Shown in pieces: positions 1-9,544 of a DNA stretch of 64,000 nucleotides; the stretch's first letter is position 1, and each line of letters starts with the position of its first letter. Below the pieces are notes generated by a model. That model did not search any database and was not told where the DNA came from. It saw only the letters and a program-made list of their open reading frames with translations. The translations under genes were made by a program, and so were the position numbers. This DNA is from Paucimonas lemoignei (GTDB taxonomy: Bacteria; Pseudomonadota; Gammaproteobacteria; Pseudomonadales; Pseudomonadaceae): NCBI GenBank assembly GCA_900475325.1, contig LS483371.1:5617501-5681500 (forward strand), given 5' to 3'.

Positions 1-2
1 AG

Positions 3-470
3 CACGCGGAGTACCGCGAGTTCGCCAGCGCCGAGGCGGGTGTCGCGCACTTTTCAGCCTCCACCGGCATCGATTTTTCCCAATACGCGCTGGACGAGCC
101 AATCCAGTACGTGAAGAGCAACGCTATTCAGTCGGCCACCAAAAACCTGAAAAACAACGACTGGACCCGGCAAAAACTGCTCGACCAACACGCCTTGGGC
201 GGCCGCTACATCACCCTGATCGGCTCGCCGGAACAGGTAGCCGACGAGCTGGAATCCTGGATCGCCGAAACCGGCCTCGACGGCTTCAACCTGACCCGCA
301 TCGTCACCCCGGAAAGCTACGTGGACTTCATCGACCTGGTGATCCCCGAGCTGCAACGCCGAGGTTCGTACAAGACCGCCTACGACACCGGCAGCCTGCG
401 GGAGAAGTTGTTTCCCGAGGGCGGCGCGCGGTTGCCCAGCCGGCATGTCGGAGCCAGTTACCGCCACTGA
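3..470 (+). CDS. LLM-class FMN-dependent monooxygenase, C-terminal fragment
   Basis: The open frame enters from the left edge, so the start and the flavin-binding barrel are missing; 155 codons remain before the TGA. The remnant has the typical end of NtaA/SnaA/DszA-family flavin monooxygenases: a GSPEQVADELESWI segment, then DGFNLTRIVTPESYVDFIDLVIPELQRRG and a short basic tail. Family members use FMNH2 from a partner reductase to oxidise sulfur- or nitrogen-containing organics, often under sulfur starvation. The methionine-type ABC transporter immediately downstream fits that role. The substrate cannot be inferred. The family call is firm. Confidence 0.85.
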   Translation, partial: HAEYREFASAEAGVAHFSASTGIDFSQYALDEPIQYVKSNAIQSATKNLKNNDWTRQKLLDQHALGGRYITLIGSPEQVADELESWIAETGLDGFNLTRIVTPESYVDFIDLVIPELQRRGSYKTAYDTGSLREKLFPEGGARLPSRHVGASYRH

Positions 471-477
471 CTTGCCC

Positions 478-552
478 TGCAGGAGCTGCCGAAGGCTGCA
501 AAAAGGATTGTCCTGACGCACCGCTGTTCGCAGCCTTCGGCAGCTCCTACAG
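478..552. repeat. REP pair, family D (GTAGGAGCTGCCGAAGG type)
   Basis: Two inverted copies of an AGGAGCTGCCGAAGGCTGC arm enclose about 30 bp, between the monooxygenase and metQ. The same arm recurs near 21.2, 21.45 and 53.24 kb. It could act as a transcript-end hairpin. Confidence 0.8.
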
Positions 553-603
553 AGTTCATAACCCAAACACGCTACTAAACCTTGCAGCAACCGGACACTC
601 ACC

Positions 604-1392
604 ATGAAAAAACTCATCAGCACCCTGGCTTTGAGCCTGTTGACCCTCACCGCCCACGCCGCCGACGCGCCGCTGAAAGTCGGCACCACTGCCGCTTTTG
701 CGATCCCGCTGGAAGCCGCTGTGGAAGAAGCTGGCAAACAAGGCCTGAAGGTCGAGCTGGTGGAGTTCACCGACTGGATCGCGCCCAACGTCAGCCTCGC
801 GGCGGGTGACATCGACGTGAATTACTTCCAGCACATCCCGTTCCTGACCAACGCCAACGAAGCGGCGGGTACCAAACTGGTACCGTTTGCGCCGGGGATC
901 ATCAATAACGTTGGCTTGTACTCCAAGAAGTACAAAAGCTTCGACGAGCTGCCCACCGGCGCCACCGTGGCCATCGCCAATGACCCGATCAACAGCGGCC
1001 GTGGCCTGCAACTGCTGGCCAAGGCGGGCTTGATCACCCTCAAGCAAGGCGTCGGCTACAAAGCCACTGAGGAAGACATCACCGCCAACCCGAAGAAACT
1101 CAAACTGATTCAGGTCGAGGCCGTGCAACTGGTACGCGCCTATGACGACGCCGATCTGGTCCAGGGTTACCCGGCGTATATCCGCCTGTCCAAGACCTTC
1201 GATGCAGGCTCCGCGATCCTCTTCGACGGCCTTGATCATCCGGAATACGTGATCCAGTTCGTGATCAAGCCCGAGAACAAAGGCGACCCGCGTCTGGCCA
1301 AGTTCATCGACATCTACCAGCACTTGCCAGTCGTGCGTGCTGCATTGGACAAGGTCAACGGCAAGCTCTACCAAGCGGGCTGGGAAGGTTGA
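604..1392 (+). CDS. metQ: MetQ/NlpA-family periplasmic binding protein of an ABC importer
   Basis: This 262-residue substrate-binding protein belongs to the NlpA/MetQ family, which captures methionine or related sulfur compounds. A signal peptide ends around AHA/AD at residue 20, and no lipobox cysteine is present, so the mature protein is probably soluble rather than a lipoprotein. Recognisable family segments are LKVGTTAAF near the mature start, [25 protein letters not shown] and a central [20 protein letters not shown]. Its stop lies just before the metN start, so metQ-metN-metI reads as one operon. The upstream monooxygenase suggests the ligand may be an organosulfur compound rather than methionine. 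Confidence 0.9.
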   Translation: MKKLISTLALSLLTLTAHAADAPLKVGTTAAFAIPLEAAVEEAGKQGLKVELVEFTDWIAPNVSLAAGDIDVNYFQHIPFLTNANEAAGTKLVPFAPGIINNVGLYSKKYKSFDELPTGATVAIANDPINSGRGLQLLAKAGLITLKQGVGYKATEEDITANPKKLKLIQVEAVQLVRAYDDADLVQGYPAYIRLSKTFDAGSAILFDGLDHPEYVIQFVIKPENKGDPRLAKFIDIYQHLPVVRAALDKVNGKLYQAGWEG

Positions 1393-1393
1393 T

Positions 1394-2536
1394 ATGAATG
1401 CATCCGTGCAACGCCAACTGCCACTCGACACCACGGGCGCAGCGCATTCGGCAGCGGCGTCATCAACGCAGGCCGAACTGCACGCCGAGCTGAACCGTGC
1501 CCATGTGCGCTTCATTAATCTGGGCAAGACGTATCAGGGCCAACAAGGCCCTGTGGATGCGCTGCAAAACATTGATCTTGCGATTCAACGCGGGGAGATT
1601 TTCGGGATTATCGGGCGCAGCGGTGCGGGTAAATCCTCGTTGATCCGCACCATCAATCGCCTGGAGCAACCCAGCAGCGGCCGGGTGCTGATCGAGCAGA
1701 CCGACATCGGCGAATTCAACGAGGACAAACTCGTCGAACTGCGCCGACGCATCGGCATGATCTTCCAGCACTTCAACCTGATGTCGGCCAAAACCGTGTG
1801 GCAGAACGTCGAACTGCCGCTCAAGGTCGCGGGCGTACCCAAGGAGCAACGCCAGCGCAAAGTCACCGAACTGCTGGAGTTGGTGGGCTTGCAGGACAAG
1901 CATAAAGCCTACCCGGCGCAACTCTCCGGCGGCCAGAAGCAGCGAGTGGGCATTGCCCGCGCGCTGGTGCACGACCCGGCGATTCTGCTCTGCGACGAAG
2001 CCACCTCGGCGCTGGATCCGGAGACCACGCAATCGATCCTCGGCCTGCTGCGCGAGATCAATCAGCGCCTGGGCCTGACCATCATTTTGATCACCCATGA
2101 AATGGCCGTGATCCGCGATATCTGCGACCGCGTGGTGGTGCTGGAACAAGGCCGTGTGGTCGAGCAAGGCCCGGTCTGGCAAGTGTTCGGCAACCCGCAA
2201 CACCAGGTCAGCAAAACCCTGCTCGCGCCGCTGCAACATGGCTTGCCGGAAGATTTGCAGGCGCGGCTTTCAGCTCAACCGCAAACCCCGGACGCCAAAG
2301 TGGTGCTGGACCTGCACTTCACCGGGCAGAACGGCGAAGAGCCAGACTTGGCGGCGTTGTTCGCGGCGTTGGGCGGGCGAGTGAGTTTGCTGCAAGGCGG
2401 TGTCGAGCGCATTCAAGGCCACGCCCTCGGGCATCTGTTGCTGTCGGTGGCCGACTCACCACACAGCGTTGCAGAATTGCTGGTTCAAGCCCGCAAACAG
2501 GCGCAACACGCGGAGGTACTGGGCTATGTGGTTTGA
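1394..2536 (+). CDS. metN: Methionine-type ABC importer ATPase MetN
   Basis: This 380-residue protein energises uptake by hydrolysing ATP at the inner face of the membrane. Walker [10 protein letters not shown] is near residue 74, signature LSGGQKQR near 177 and Walker B ILLCDE near 197. The last ~100 residues form the NIL regulatory domain typical of MetN, where methionine usually binds to inhibit transport. I chose the ATG two bases after the metQ stop, because starts further upstream would lie inside metQ. The first ~35 residues are a longer lead than in E. coli MetN. Its end overlaps metI. Confidence 0.93.
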   Translation: MNASVQRQLPLDTTGAAHSAAASSTQAELHAELNRAHVRFINLGKTYQGQQGPVDALQNIDLAIQRGEIFGIIGRSGAGKSSLIRTINRLEQPSSGRVLIEQTDIGEFNEDKLVELRRRIGMIFQHFNLMSAKTVWQNVELPLKVAGVPKEQRQRKVTELLELVGLQDKHKAYPAQLSGGQKQRVGIARALVHDPAILLCDEATSALDPETTQSILGLLREINQRLGLTIILITHEMAVIRDICDRVVVLEQGRVVEQGPVWQVFGNPQHQVSKTLLAPLQHGLPEDLQARLSAQPQTPDAKVVLDLHFTGQNGEEPDLAALFAALGGRVSLLQGGVERIQGHALGHLLLSVADSPHSVAELLVQARKQAQHAEVLGYVV

Positions 2537-3170
2537 TCGTCTGTTACAGGGCGCCATCGATACCTTTCTGATGGTCGGCGTGTCGTCACTGATTGCGCTG
2601 ATACTGGGCATCCCGCTGGCGGTGATTCTGGTCACCAGCGGCAAGGGCGGGATCTACCAGGCACCGGCCGTCAACCAGGTGCTGGGCGGCTTCGTTAACC
2701 TGTTTCGCTCGATTCCGTTTCTGATTCTGATGGTGGCGCTGATTCCGTTCACCCGCATGATCGTCGGTACCACTTATGGCGTCTGGGCGGCCGTAGTGCC
2801 GCTGACTATCGCCGCCACACCGTTCTTTGCACGCATCGCGGAAGTCAGCTTGCGTGAAGTCGATCACGGCCTGATCGAAGCCGCGCAGGCCATGGGTTGC
2901 CGACGCTGGCATATCGTCTGGCACGTGCTGCTGCCTGAAGCGCTACCGGGGATTGTCGGCGGTTTCACCATCACGCTGGTGACCATGATCAACTCCTCGG
3001 CCATGGCGGGTGCCATTGGCGCAGGCGGGCTGGGGGATATCGCCTATCGCTATGGCTATCAACGTTTCGACAGCCAGGTGATGCTCACCGTGATCGTGCT
3101 GCTGGTGATTCTGGTAGCGGTGATTCAACTGGGCGGCGATCGTCTGGCCAAGGGGCTGAACAAGCGCTGA
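2526..3170 (+). CDS. metI: Methionine-type ABC importer permease MetI
   Basis: This 214-residue permease has about five membrane helices and the EAA-loop pattern [25 protein letters not shown] that docks on the ATPase. The chosen ATG lies inside the metN end, overlapping its last 11 bases, and gives the expected protein [15 protein letters not shown] without an N-terminal extension. A frame-open extension upstream is only metN sequence in another frame. It completes the MetQNI importer; no further gene on this strand follows closely. Confidence 0.93.
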   Translation: MWFDRLLQGAIDTFLMVGVSSLIALILGIPLAVILVTSGKGGIYQAPAVNQVLGGFVNLFRSIPFLILMVALIPFTRMIVGTTYGVWAAVVPLTIAATPFFARIAEVSLREVDHGLIEAAQAMGCRRWHIVWHVLLPEALPGIVGGFTITLVTMINSSAMAGAIGAGGLGDIAYRYGYQRFDSQVMLTVIVLLVILVAVIQLGGDRLAKGLNKR

Positions 3171-3211
3171 GTGGGGTATATTCGACGCCTCATTGCTCAA
3201 ACAGACTCGCC

Positions 3212-3838
3212 ATGAAGCTCGAAGCCCAAGACCTCGCCCAGATCACCGACACCACCCTCGGCCACTACAACCAGGTGGCCGAGGACTTCCGCGAAGGCAC
3301 CCGCGATCACGACGTCAGCCAGAACATCGCTGCGCTGCTGCGCCATATCGAAGGTCAGGCGCCGTGGCAGATTCTGGATTTCGGCTGCGGGCCGGGGCGT
3401 GATCTGGAGACGTTCAGCGCCATGGGGCATGTGGCGGTGGGGCTGGATGGCTCCGAGCGCTTTGCCGAAATGGCCCGCGCATACACCGGTTGCGAAGTCT
3501 GGCAGCAGAATTTTCTTGAGCTGGACCTGCCCGCCGAACGTTTCGATGGCATCTTCGCCAATGCGGTGTTGTTCCATGTGCCCAAGCAGGAATTGCCACG
3601 GGTGCTGGCGCAATTGCACGCCACGCTGAAACCCGGCGGCGTGTTGTTCAGCTCCAACCCCCGAGGCGACAACCGCGAAGGCTGGAACGGCCCTCGTTAC
3701 GGCTCCTACCACGACCTTGATGCCTGGCAAGAACTGCTCGGCGCGGCAGGTTTTGTCGAACTGGAACACTACTACCGCCCGGCGGGATTGCCGAGGGAAC
3801 AGCAGCCGTGGTTGGCGAGTGTTTGGCGTAAGGGCTGA
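3212..3838 (+). CDS. Class I SAM-dependent methyltransferase
   Basis: This 208-residue cytosolic protein has a Rossmann methyltransferase fold. Motif I is ILDFGCGPGRD at residues 54-64, the acidic residue that binds the SAM ribose is Asp79 in VGLDGSE, and FDGIFANAVLFHVPK follows as motif IV, then LKPGGVLFSSNPRGDN. The length is normal for small UbiE/Tehb-like enzymes. It stands alone, 41 bp after metI, and no substrate can be assigned. The DNGREGWNGPRYGSYHD-like segment after motif V is typical of the group often annotated tellurite-resistance/thiopurine-like methyltransferases, but this is not strong evidence for function. Confidence 0.85.
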   Translation: MKLEAQDLAQITDTTLGHYNQVAEDFREGTRDHDVSQNIAALLRHIEGQAPWQILDFGCGPGRDLETFSAMGHVAVGLDGSERFAEMARAYTGCEVWQQNFLELDLPAERFDGIFANAVLFHVPKQELPRVLAQLHATLKPGGVLFSSNPRGDNREGWNGPRYGSYHDLDAWQELLGAAGFVELEHYYRPAGLPREQQPWLASVWRKG

Positions 3839-3867
3839 CAGCAAACCACAGCCCCTGTGCAGACTGT

Positions 3868-3957
3868 GTGGGAGCGAATTCATTCGCGAATGCGGTTGTA
3901 CAAACGAAAAATATTTATCGGATGTACCGGCCCTTTCGCGAATGAATTCGCTCCCAC
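3868..3957. repeat. REPIN, family A (GAGCGAATTCATTCGCGAA type)
   Basis: Inverted GTGGGAGCGAATTCATTCG arms enclose about 45 bp. This is the most frequent family in the window. It lies between the methyltransferase and trhA 3' ends, so it may also terminate both convergent transcripts. Confidence 0.9.
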
Positions 3958-4030
3958 AGGTCATCGCCAGCCCATATTCTCGGACAAGGCTCGCTCCAAC
4001 AGTTTGCCCACGGGTCTGCGTCGTTATTGG

Positions 4031-4648
4031 CTACAACACATAAAAACAAATCGCCACGAAGTGCAGCAGGCTCCCGGCAATCACGAACAGATGCCAGATG
4101 CCGTGCCAGTGGCGAAAGCGGGTGTCGTAGGCAAAGAAGATGATGCCGATGGTGTACAACGCACCACCGGCCGCCAGCCAGGTAAAGCCCGCGGTGCCCA
4201 GCGCCGCAATCAAGGGCTTGACCGCCACCAGCACGATCCAGCCCATCACTGCGTAGATCACGATCGACATGATCCGGGCTTCGGAGCGCGGTTTTATTTC
4301 CTGCAAAATGCCGATCACCGCCAACCCCCAGACGATGCCAAACAACGTCCAGCCCCAGGGCCCGCGCAAGGTCACCAGGCAGAACGGCGTGTAGCTGCCA
4401 GCGATCAGCAGATAGATCGAAAAATGATCAACCTTCTGCATGATCACTTTCGCCCGGCCACGCACGCTGTGGTACACCGTCGAAGCGCTGTACAGCGCCA
4501 CCAGCGTTACGCCATAAATCGCCATGCTGACGATCTTCCACACATCGCCCTGCAAGCTGGCCATCACCAACAGCCAGATCGCACCGACAAACGCCAACAC
4601 CGCACCGACCAGATGCGACCACGCGTTGAATTTTTCTCCGTAATACAT
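4031..4648 (-). CDS. trhA: Hemolysin III / TrhA family membrane protein
   Basis: This 205-residue integral membrane protein of the PAQR/hemolysin III group has about seven helices. The residues expected to bind a metal are visible: Ser-Thr-x-Tyr-His60, Asp74-His75 in QKVDHFSIYLLIAGSYTPF, and His182/His186 in HGIWHLFVIAGSLLHF. The E. coli homologue is linked to membrane energetics and lipid homeostasis; direct haemolytic activity is not established for most members. It is monocistronic and opposite to its neighbours. Family assignment is firm, function is not. Confidence 0.9.
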   Translation of the reverse strand: MYYGEKFNAWSHLVGAVLAFVGAIWLLVMASLQGDVWKIVSMAIYGVTLVALYSASTVYHSVRGRAKVIMQKVDHFSIYLLIAGSYTPFCLVTLRGPWGWTLFGIVWGLAVIGILQEIKPRSEARIMSIVIYAVMGWIVLVAVKPLIAALGTAGFTWLAAGGALYTIGIIFFAYDTRFRHWHGIWHLFVIAGSLLHFVAICFYVL

Positions 4649-4798
4649 CCCACACTACCTCGTTGGCCTGAACCGCTGCGCAAGGCTCTAGGTTGAGCAC
4701 GTAAAGCGCAAGGCATGGTTTAGCGATCAGATTTTTATTGCAGCGACCCACGCTCGATCTGTGCACAATCGGGGCACTCCAACAAGAAGCCTCACGAC

Positions 4799-5719
4799 AT
4801 GCAAATCGACGATGAGTTGACCCTCAAGAAGCTGGAAATTTTCCTCGCCTTCATGCGCACCGGCAACCTGACCAAAGCGGCGGCTGACCTGAACACCAGT
4901 AACGTCAGCGTGCATCGGGCGATTCATTCGCTGGAAAGCGCCCTGCGCTGCCCGTTGTTCAAGCACGAGGGGCGCAACCTGACGCCGCTGGAGAGCGCCT
5001 ATGTGCTGGAGGAGCGGGCTCAGAAACTGATTCAGGATGTGCTCGCCACCGTGGAGCTGACGCGGCAGGCTGCGGGGTTTTCAGCGGCGCGCTTCAAGCT
5101 TGGCTCGCTGTATTCGCTGACGGTCAAAACCGTGCCACAGCTGATCATGGGCCTCAAGATTCGGCGCAGCGAGCTCAACATCGACCTGATCATGGGCTCC
5201 AATATCGACCTGTTCTACAAGCTCAAAAACATGGAAGTGGACGCGATCCTGGTGTCGCTGGACGAGAGCGTCAATGACCCGGACTGCGAGCATCTGCCAC
5301 TGTTTTCCGACGATATTTTCCTCGCAGTGCCCGCCGACTCGCCGTTCTCGCACCACAGCGAAGTGGACCTGAGTGATCTGCGCGAAGCGACGTTCATCAC
5401 CCTGACCCAGGGTTTTGCGACCCATCGCGACGGCATACAGGTGTTCAAGCAGGCAGGGTTCGAGCCCAAGGTGGCGATGCAGGTCAACGACATCTTCACC
5501 CTGCTGAGCATGGTCAGCTCGGGCGTGGGCTTTGCGCTGTTGCCCGGACGCATCGCGGCGGTGTACGAGAACCGGGTCAAGCTGATCCCGCTCCAGCCGC
5601 GCTACCGCATGCAACAGCACATCGGCATGGTGTTCCTCAAATCCCGAGAGCGGGACCCGAATCTATTGGCGTTGATTGCAGAGGGGCGGATGTATTCGAA
5701 TCGGTTGATCACCCATTAA
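4799..5719 (+). CDS. mdcR: LysR-type regulator of malonate utilisation, MdcR
   Basis: This 306-residue LysR-type regulator has an N-terminal winged helix (TLKKLEIFLAFMRTGNLTKAAADLNTSNVSVHRAIHSLE) and a C-terminal inducer-binding domain. It converges with the malonate operon, whose last gene madM ends 189 bp away with a REPIN between. Position and family match MdcR, which activates mdc genes in response to malonate. The candidate target is not adjacent: it lies about 7.5 kb away, upstream of mdcA, where an 8-bp-arm inverted repeat is present. Assignment rests on family plus context. Confidence 0.88.
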   Translation: MQIDDELTLKKLEIFLAFMRTGNLTKAAADLNTSNVSVHRAIHSLESALRCPLFKHEGRNLTPLESAYVLEERAQKLIQDVLATVELTRQAAGFSAARFKLGSLYSLTVKTVPQLIMGLKIRRSELNIDLIMGSNIDLFYKLKNMEVDAILVSLDESVNDPDCEHLPLFSDDIFLAVPADSPFSHHSEVDLSDLREATFITLTQGFATHRDGIQVFKQAGFEPKVAMQVNDIFTLLSMVSSGVGFALLPGRIAAVYENRVKLIPLQPRYRMQQHIGMVFLKSRERDPNLLALIAEGRMYSNRLITH

Positions 5720-5782
5720 CCCGACCTGGAATGCAATTTTTTCCGTGGGAGATCCCATTTTTGTCCACAAGCGAATTACGAC

Positions 5783-5872
5783 GTGGGACCGGCTTTAGCC
5801 GGGAAGAGGTCAGCACATTCACTGCATTTTTATCGCCAGAAGCACCGCCTTCCCGGCTAAAGCCGGTCCCAC
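5783..5872. repeat. REPIN, family C (GACCGGCTTTAGCCGGGAA type)
   Basis: Inverted GTGGGACCGGCTTTAGCCGG arms sit between the convergent mdcR and madM genes, where they could end both transcripts. Confidence 0.9.
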
Positions 5873-5907
5873 GTCGTAGACACCTGTGGATGTCCAATCC
5901 TGTGGGC

Positions 5908-6672
5908 TCACCCAACAATCGCGCGCACCACGAAGTACAGCAACGACGGCCCGAGCAAACAACCCAGCCCGGTATGGAAAGTCGCAGTCAATGCGCCGTA
6001 GGGCACCAGGCGTCGGTCAGTGGCCGCCAGGCCTGCGGTCACGCCGCTGACGGTGCCCGCAAGGCCACCGAACACCATCGCCGAGCGTGGGTTATCCAGG
6101 CCCATCCAGCGCGCGGCCATCGGTGTGCCGACCATCACGATGATTGCCTTGATCAGGCCGGTGGCAATCGACAGCGCCATCACGTCCGACGTCGCGCCCA
6201 ACGCAGCTCCGGTGACCGGACCGACGATGTAGGTCACTGCGCCCGCGCCAATGGTGGTCATGCTCACCGCGTCGCGATAGCCAAACACCCAGGCGATGCT
6301 CGCCCCGACAATGAACGGCAGGATCGTACCCAGCAGCAACGCAATCACGCCGATCAACCCGGCCTTGCGCGCCTCGGTCGCCTGCACTTCGAAGGCCGTG
6401 GCAACGATGGCGAAGTCTCGCAACATCGCGCCGCCCATCAAGCCGATGCCGGAGAACAGCGTCACATCCGCCAGGCCCTTTTGCCCGCCCGTCATGGTGC
6501 CGCCGACCCAGGCCAGGATCAGGCCGATCACGATAGCGATAGCCGAGCCGTGCACGCGACCAAACGTCAGGCGCTTGGACAGCACCACGGAAATCCACAT
6601 CACGACGCCGACAAACGCGAATGCCGTGACCAGCCCGTTGCTGATCAGGCCTTTATCAATGATTTCCCACAT
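5908..6672 (-). CDS. madM: Malonate transporter subunit MadM
   Basis: This 254-residue, highly hydrophobic protein is the large subunit of the two-component MadLM malonate carrier, thought to be cation-coupled. It begins MWEIIDKGLISNGLVTAFAFVG and has about eight to nine membrane segments. I took the ATG one base before the madL stop-side boundary, because the longer open frame runs through madL in another phase. MadL and MadM act together in the inner membrane and feed malonate to the decarboxylase encoded upstream. It is the last gene of the operon. Confidence 0.93.
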   Translation of the reverse strand: MWEIIDKGLISNGLVTAFAFVGVVMWISVVLSKRLTFGRVHGSAIAIVIGLILAWVGGTMTGGQKGLADVTLFSGIGLMGGAMLRDFAIVATAFEVQATEARKAGLIGVIALLLGTILPFIVGASIAWVFGYRDAVSMTTIGAGAVTYIVGPVTGAALGATSDVMALSIATGLIKAIIVMVGTPMAARWMGLDNPRSAMVFGGLAGTVSGVTAGLAATDRRLVPYGALTATFHTGLGCLLGPSLLYFVVRAIVG

Positions 6673-6673
6673 A

Positions 6674-7108
6674 TCAGCGGCTCCCTGCTGGCGTTGGTGT
6701 TGGAGTTGGCGTGATGCCCGGTATGATCGCCGGCTCTTCAGCCGGTAGCGGCTCGCCTTTGTTGATGCGGCTGATGAAGGCGATGGTGCAACCACACAGG
6801 ATCACCGACCCCACTGCCGCCAGCACCGCAACCGGACCACCCTTGAGGGCCGTGACCACGTTTTGCTGCGCCGCCATGGCCACCACCACCGGGATGTACA
6901 TGGCGCCCCAGAAGCCGACGCCCATTTCGCATTCCTTGCTCAGGCCGCCGCGTTTTTCCATCCACAAGCGGGCGCAGATCAGCAGGATCATCGCGATCCC
7001 GACGCCGCCCACGTTGGATTTGACGCCCAGCATCACGCCGAGCAGGTCACCGAGTATCACCCCCGCAAGGGTACAGATCGCCAGCAGTGCCACACCGTAG
7101 ATAATCAT
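6674..7108 (-). CDS. madL: Malonate transporter subunit MadL
   Basis: This 144-residue small subunit of the malonate carrier has four predicted membrane helices (starting MIIYGVALLAICTLAGVILGD) and a proline/threonine-rich cytosolic tail (PGITPTPTPTPAGSR). The repeated PT tail is longer than the core family needs. It is almost contiguous with madM. About 76 bp separate it from mdcH, a larger gap than elsewhere in the operon, so a secondary promoter or processing site is possible. Confidence 0.93.
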   Translation of the reverse strand: MIIYGVALLAICTLAGVILGDLLGVMLGVKSNVGGVGIAMILLICARLWMEKRGGLSKECEMGVGFWGAMYIPVVVAMAAQQNVVTALKGGPVAVLAAVGSVILCGCTIAFISRINKGEPLPAEEPAIIPGITPTPTPTPAGSR

Positions 7109-7184
7109 TATTGTTATTCCTCAGTTTGCTTTACGAAGTTGTTATTTTTGTCGTCAGAAACTGTTCGTGAACCGGCAGTGCGCT

Positions 7185-8120
7185 CTATAGGTTGCGGCTG
7201 CCCTCCTCTTGCGACAGCGTGGCGAGACTGTCCAGCCGAGCACCTTGAAAGGCGACGACCGTGCCTTGCTCGAAGACCTTGCGCGCCAGGCCGGTCAATA
7301 CCGTGCCCGGCGGAAATTCAATGTGCAGACGAGCGCCACGCTCATAGGCGGTTTGCAGCGTGCTGCGCCAGTCAATGACCCGGCACATGTTGAACGCCAG
7401 GTCATCACGCAGCTTGTCAGAGGTCAGCATGGGCCGGGCCGTACTGCCGCTTAGATAGCGCACAGTTGGCGCCTGCAACGTAACCCCGGCGAAGGCTTCG
7501 GCAAGGGTCTGCGCGGGCTGTTCAAGCAAAGCGCAATGCGACGGCACACTCACCGCGAGACGCTTGACCGTCGCCGCACCACCGGCTTTCGCCAGCCGCG
7601 CCACTTCAGCCATAGCCTCGGCTTTACCTGCAATCACGAACTGATTTTCTGCGTTGATATTGGCCAGATAAACCGGTGTCGCAGCGCTGTGAACCTGGGC
7701 AACCAGCCCCTCAACCGTTGCTTGATCCAGCCCGATAAGCGCCGTCATGCCATAGCCTTCGGGATAGGCGCTTTGCATCAACTCACCGCGCAAGGCCACC
7801 AGCCGAACGGCATCGCTGAACGTCAGCGAACCGGCGATGACAGCCGCCGGATAAGCGCCGATGGATAACCCGGCAACCATGTCAGGCGTGCAACCTTTGG
7901 CCATCAGCACACGGGCGCAGGCCACGCCCGCAATCAATAAACACAACTGAACGGCACGGGTCGATTGCAGCGCGTGAGGCGTATCCAGCTGCAAGACATC
8001 CTCGCCCAACACGTCACTGGCTTCGCTCAGGCACTCACGAATCGGCGGCTCATCCACCAGCTGATGCAACATGCCGGGCTGCTGCGCGCCTTGACCGGGG
8101 AACACCCAGAAACTGCTCAT
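7185..8120 (-). CDS. mdcH: Malonate decarboxylase epsilon subunit (malonyl-CoA:ACP malonyltransferase) MdcH
   Basis: This 311-residue FabD-like acyltransferase begins MSSFWVFPGQGAQQPGM. The nucleophile motif is GLSIG (VAGLSIGAYPAAVIAG), and the acyltransferase histidine lies in VPSHCALL. It primes the MdcC carrier with a malonyl group so the cycle can begin. The chosen ATG overlaps the mdcG stop by 4 bp, implying coupled translation; the open frame upstream of it is mdcG in another phase. The length matches malonate-decarboxylase-specific transferases. Confidence 0.93.
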   Translation of the reverse strand: MSSFWVFPGQGAQQPGMLHQLVDEPPIRECLSEASDVLGEDVLQLDTPHALQSTRAVQLCLLIAGVACARVLMAKGCTPDMVAGLSIGAYPAAVIAGSLTFSDAVRLVALRGELMQSAYPEGYGMTALIGLDQATVEGLVAQVHSAATPVYLANINAENQFVIAGKAEAMAEVARLAKAGGAATVKRLAVSVPSHCALLEQPAQTLAEAFAGVTLQAPTVRYLSGSTARPMLTSDKLRDDLAFNMCRVIDWRSTLQTAYERGARLHIEFPPGTVLTGLARKVFEQGTVVAFQGARLDSLATLSQEEGSRNL

Positions 8121-8743
8121 GCGCAGGCCTCGGCCGGTTGCCAGGGTTGCTCGACCAACCACGCACCGCGCTCGCTTTTGAGCAGTACCTGACGCGACGC
8201 GCCTGCCCACTCGCGCAGTGCCAACGCGCCGAACGGAGTTTGTAACTGCACGTCGATCCGGCACACGGCACGGTCCAGAACCTCAACCCATTCGGCGGCC
8301 CATTCCCGGCTCACAAAGTGAGGTGTGCGAATGATCAGGTCCAGGTCGCTGTGCGCGTGCAGCGCGGCAATACCACTGGCCAGTTCAAAGCCCGCGCTGC
8401 CGGTCACGCCCCAGCTCAAGCCGAGCAGATCCATCAACGGCCGAACCTGCTTGAGCGCCTGCAGTGCGGGCCAGTCCTGCCGGGCGAGCCGATGCGTCAA
8501 CTGCTCGGGGCGCACGCAGCGCCGAATATCACTGCGCGACATCAGTGCGGCGTAACGTTGCTCGCGCTGCACGCCGCGAACGCCGACGGCTACCAGTCCG
8601 CGGGGCACCAAGGCACGGCGCACCACCACTGGATGTTCAAGGTTCAGCGCCTCGACAGCCCAATCCGGCGCGTCGCCAGGCAACGCGGACACGGGCATGC
8701 CCCACAACAGATCGTGGGGCAGCACCGCCAATTCAGCGTTCAT
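8117..8743 (-). CDS. mdcG: Phosphoribosyl-dephospho-CoA transferase MdcG
   Basis: This 208-residue protein attaches the 2'-(5''-triphosphoribosyl)-3'-dephospho-CoA prosthetic group to the serine of MdcC. It is recognised by the family opening (LLWGMPVSALPGDAPDWAVEAL), the basic segment VVVRRALVPRGLVAVGVRG, the region SDLDLIIRTPHFVSREW, which resembles nucleotidyltransferase catalytic acids (D-x-D), and its place in the operon. It starts immediately after mdcE and overlaps mdcH by 4 bp. Confidence 0.92.
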   Translation of the reverse strand: MNAELAVLPHDLLWGMPVSALPGDAPDWAVEALNLEHPVVVRRALVPRGLVAVGVRGVQREQRYAALMSRSDIRRCVRPEQLTHRLARQDWPALQALKQVRPLMDLLGLSWGVTGSAGFELASGIAALHAHSDLDLIIRTPHFVSREWAAEWVEVLDRAVCRIDVQLQTPFGALALREWAGASRQVLLKSERGAWLVEQPWQPAEACA

Positions 8744-9544
8744 TTACCACTGCGCTCGGAGCAGATCGCGGACTTTCGACGACGCCTGACGATTGCTCGC
8801 ACCGAGGCGGCTGCTCAGGTCATTTCCGGTGGCCTGCACGTCTTTTATCGCGTTGCACAACACCTCCTGCACGTGGCTGATGTCACTGCCGGAAGGCTGT
8901 TCGATCTGGCTGACCGACAGGGTTTCCCAGAGCAGACCGAGGCTGGCGTAGTTTTCGATGTCGTAGGCCATGGGCGGGATGCTGGCGGCGAGTTTTTCCA
9001 GCTCATCAACGCTGCGCAGCGTGACCCGTGCCGCTGATTCCTTGCCCATGGCGTGGACCATCACGCCCGGATCGCGTAGCGCGATAAGGCGGTTGGCCTG
9101 ATAACCATGGGCGAGAAACGCACCGGACATCGCCTTGCCCACCAGCAAGGCAATCACCGGATGCCCCGCCAGACGAGCACGGGCGTAACTGTCCACGGCA
9201 CCGGCCAGGGCTTGATGAATGCCCAGCGCTTCTTCACGTCGACCATACGCCTGGCTCGGTACATCGACGATGGCGATCAGGGCACGTTTGTGTTCGTTAT
9301 CGCGATCCAGCTCGATGGCCGAATCCACGGCCTTGGCCAGGCCCCAGCCTTCCAGCAGGCCGACTTCGCCACTGCGGGCGCGGGGGAAACGGTTGTCCGC
9401 GTCTGCCACCACCGCCAGAAACCGCGCGGGTTGATCACCCAATGTGCCGTCAGCCGCCCTGACCGAATGGGGCAAGCCCACGACTTCGGCGGCGTTGGCG
9501 CTGAGTGCCTTGAACCAGTTCAAACCTCGTAGGGAAGCGCTCAT
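8744..9544 (-). CDS. mdcE: Malonate decarboxylase gamma subunit MdcE
   Basis: This 266-residue carboxyltransferase-fold subunit pairs with MdcD to decarboxylate malonyl-S-ACP. Visible features are the SLRGLNWFKALSANAAEVVGLPHSV start, RFLAVVADADNRFPRARSGEVGLLEGWGLA and the oxyanion-type glycine segment LLVGKAMSGAFLAHGYQANRLIALRDPGV. It overlaps mdcD by 4 bp, consistent with an obligate MdcD-MdcE complex. The length is standard. Confidence 0.93.
   Translation of the reverse strand: MSASLRGLNWFKALSANAAEVVGLPHSVRAADGTLGDQPARFLAVVADADNRFPRARSGEVGLLEGWGLAKAVDSAIELDRDNEHKRALIAIVDVPSQAYGRREEALGIHQALAGAVDSYARARLAGHPVIALLVGKAMSGAFLAHGYQANRLIALRDPGVMVHAMGKESAARVTLRSVDELEKLAASIPPMAYDIENYASLGLLWETLSVSQIEQPSGSDISHVQEVLCNAIKDVQATGNDLSSRLGASNRQASSKVRDLLRAQW

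Noticed and set aside
54..812. Long minus-strand open frames opposite metQ, metN, mdc, rhs and other genes
   Set aside because: They mirror high-GC coding on the opposite strand, lack ribosome sites and family resemblance, and have compositions typical of antisense frames.
3868..3957. REPIN arrays as CRISPR repeats
   Set aside because: The units are inverted pairs spread far apart, not regularly spaced direct repeats, and no cas genes are present.
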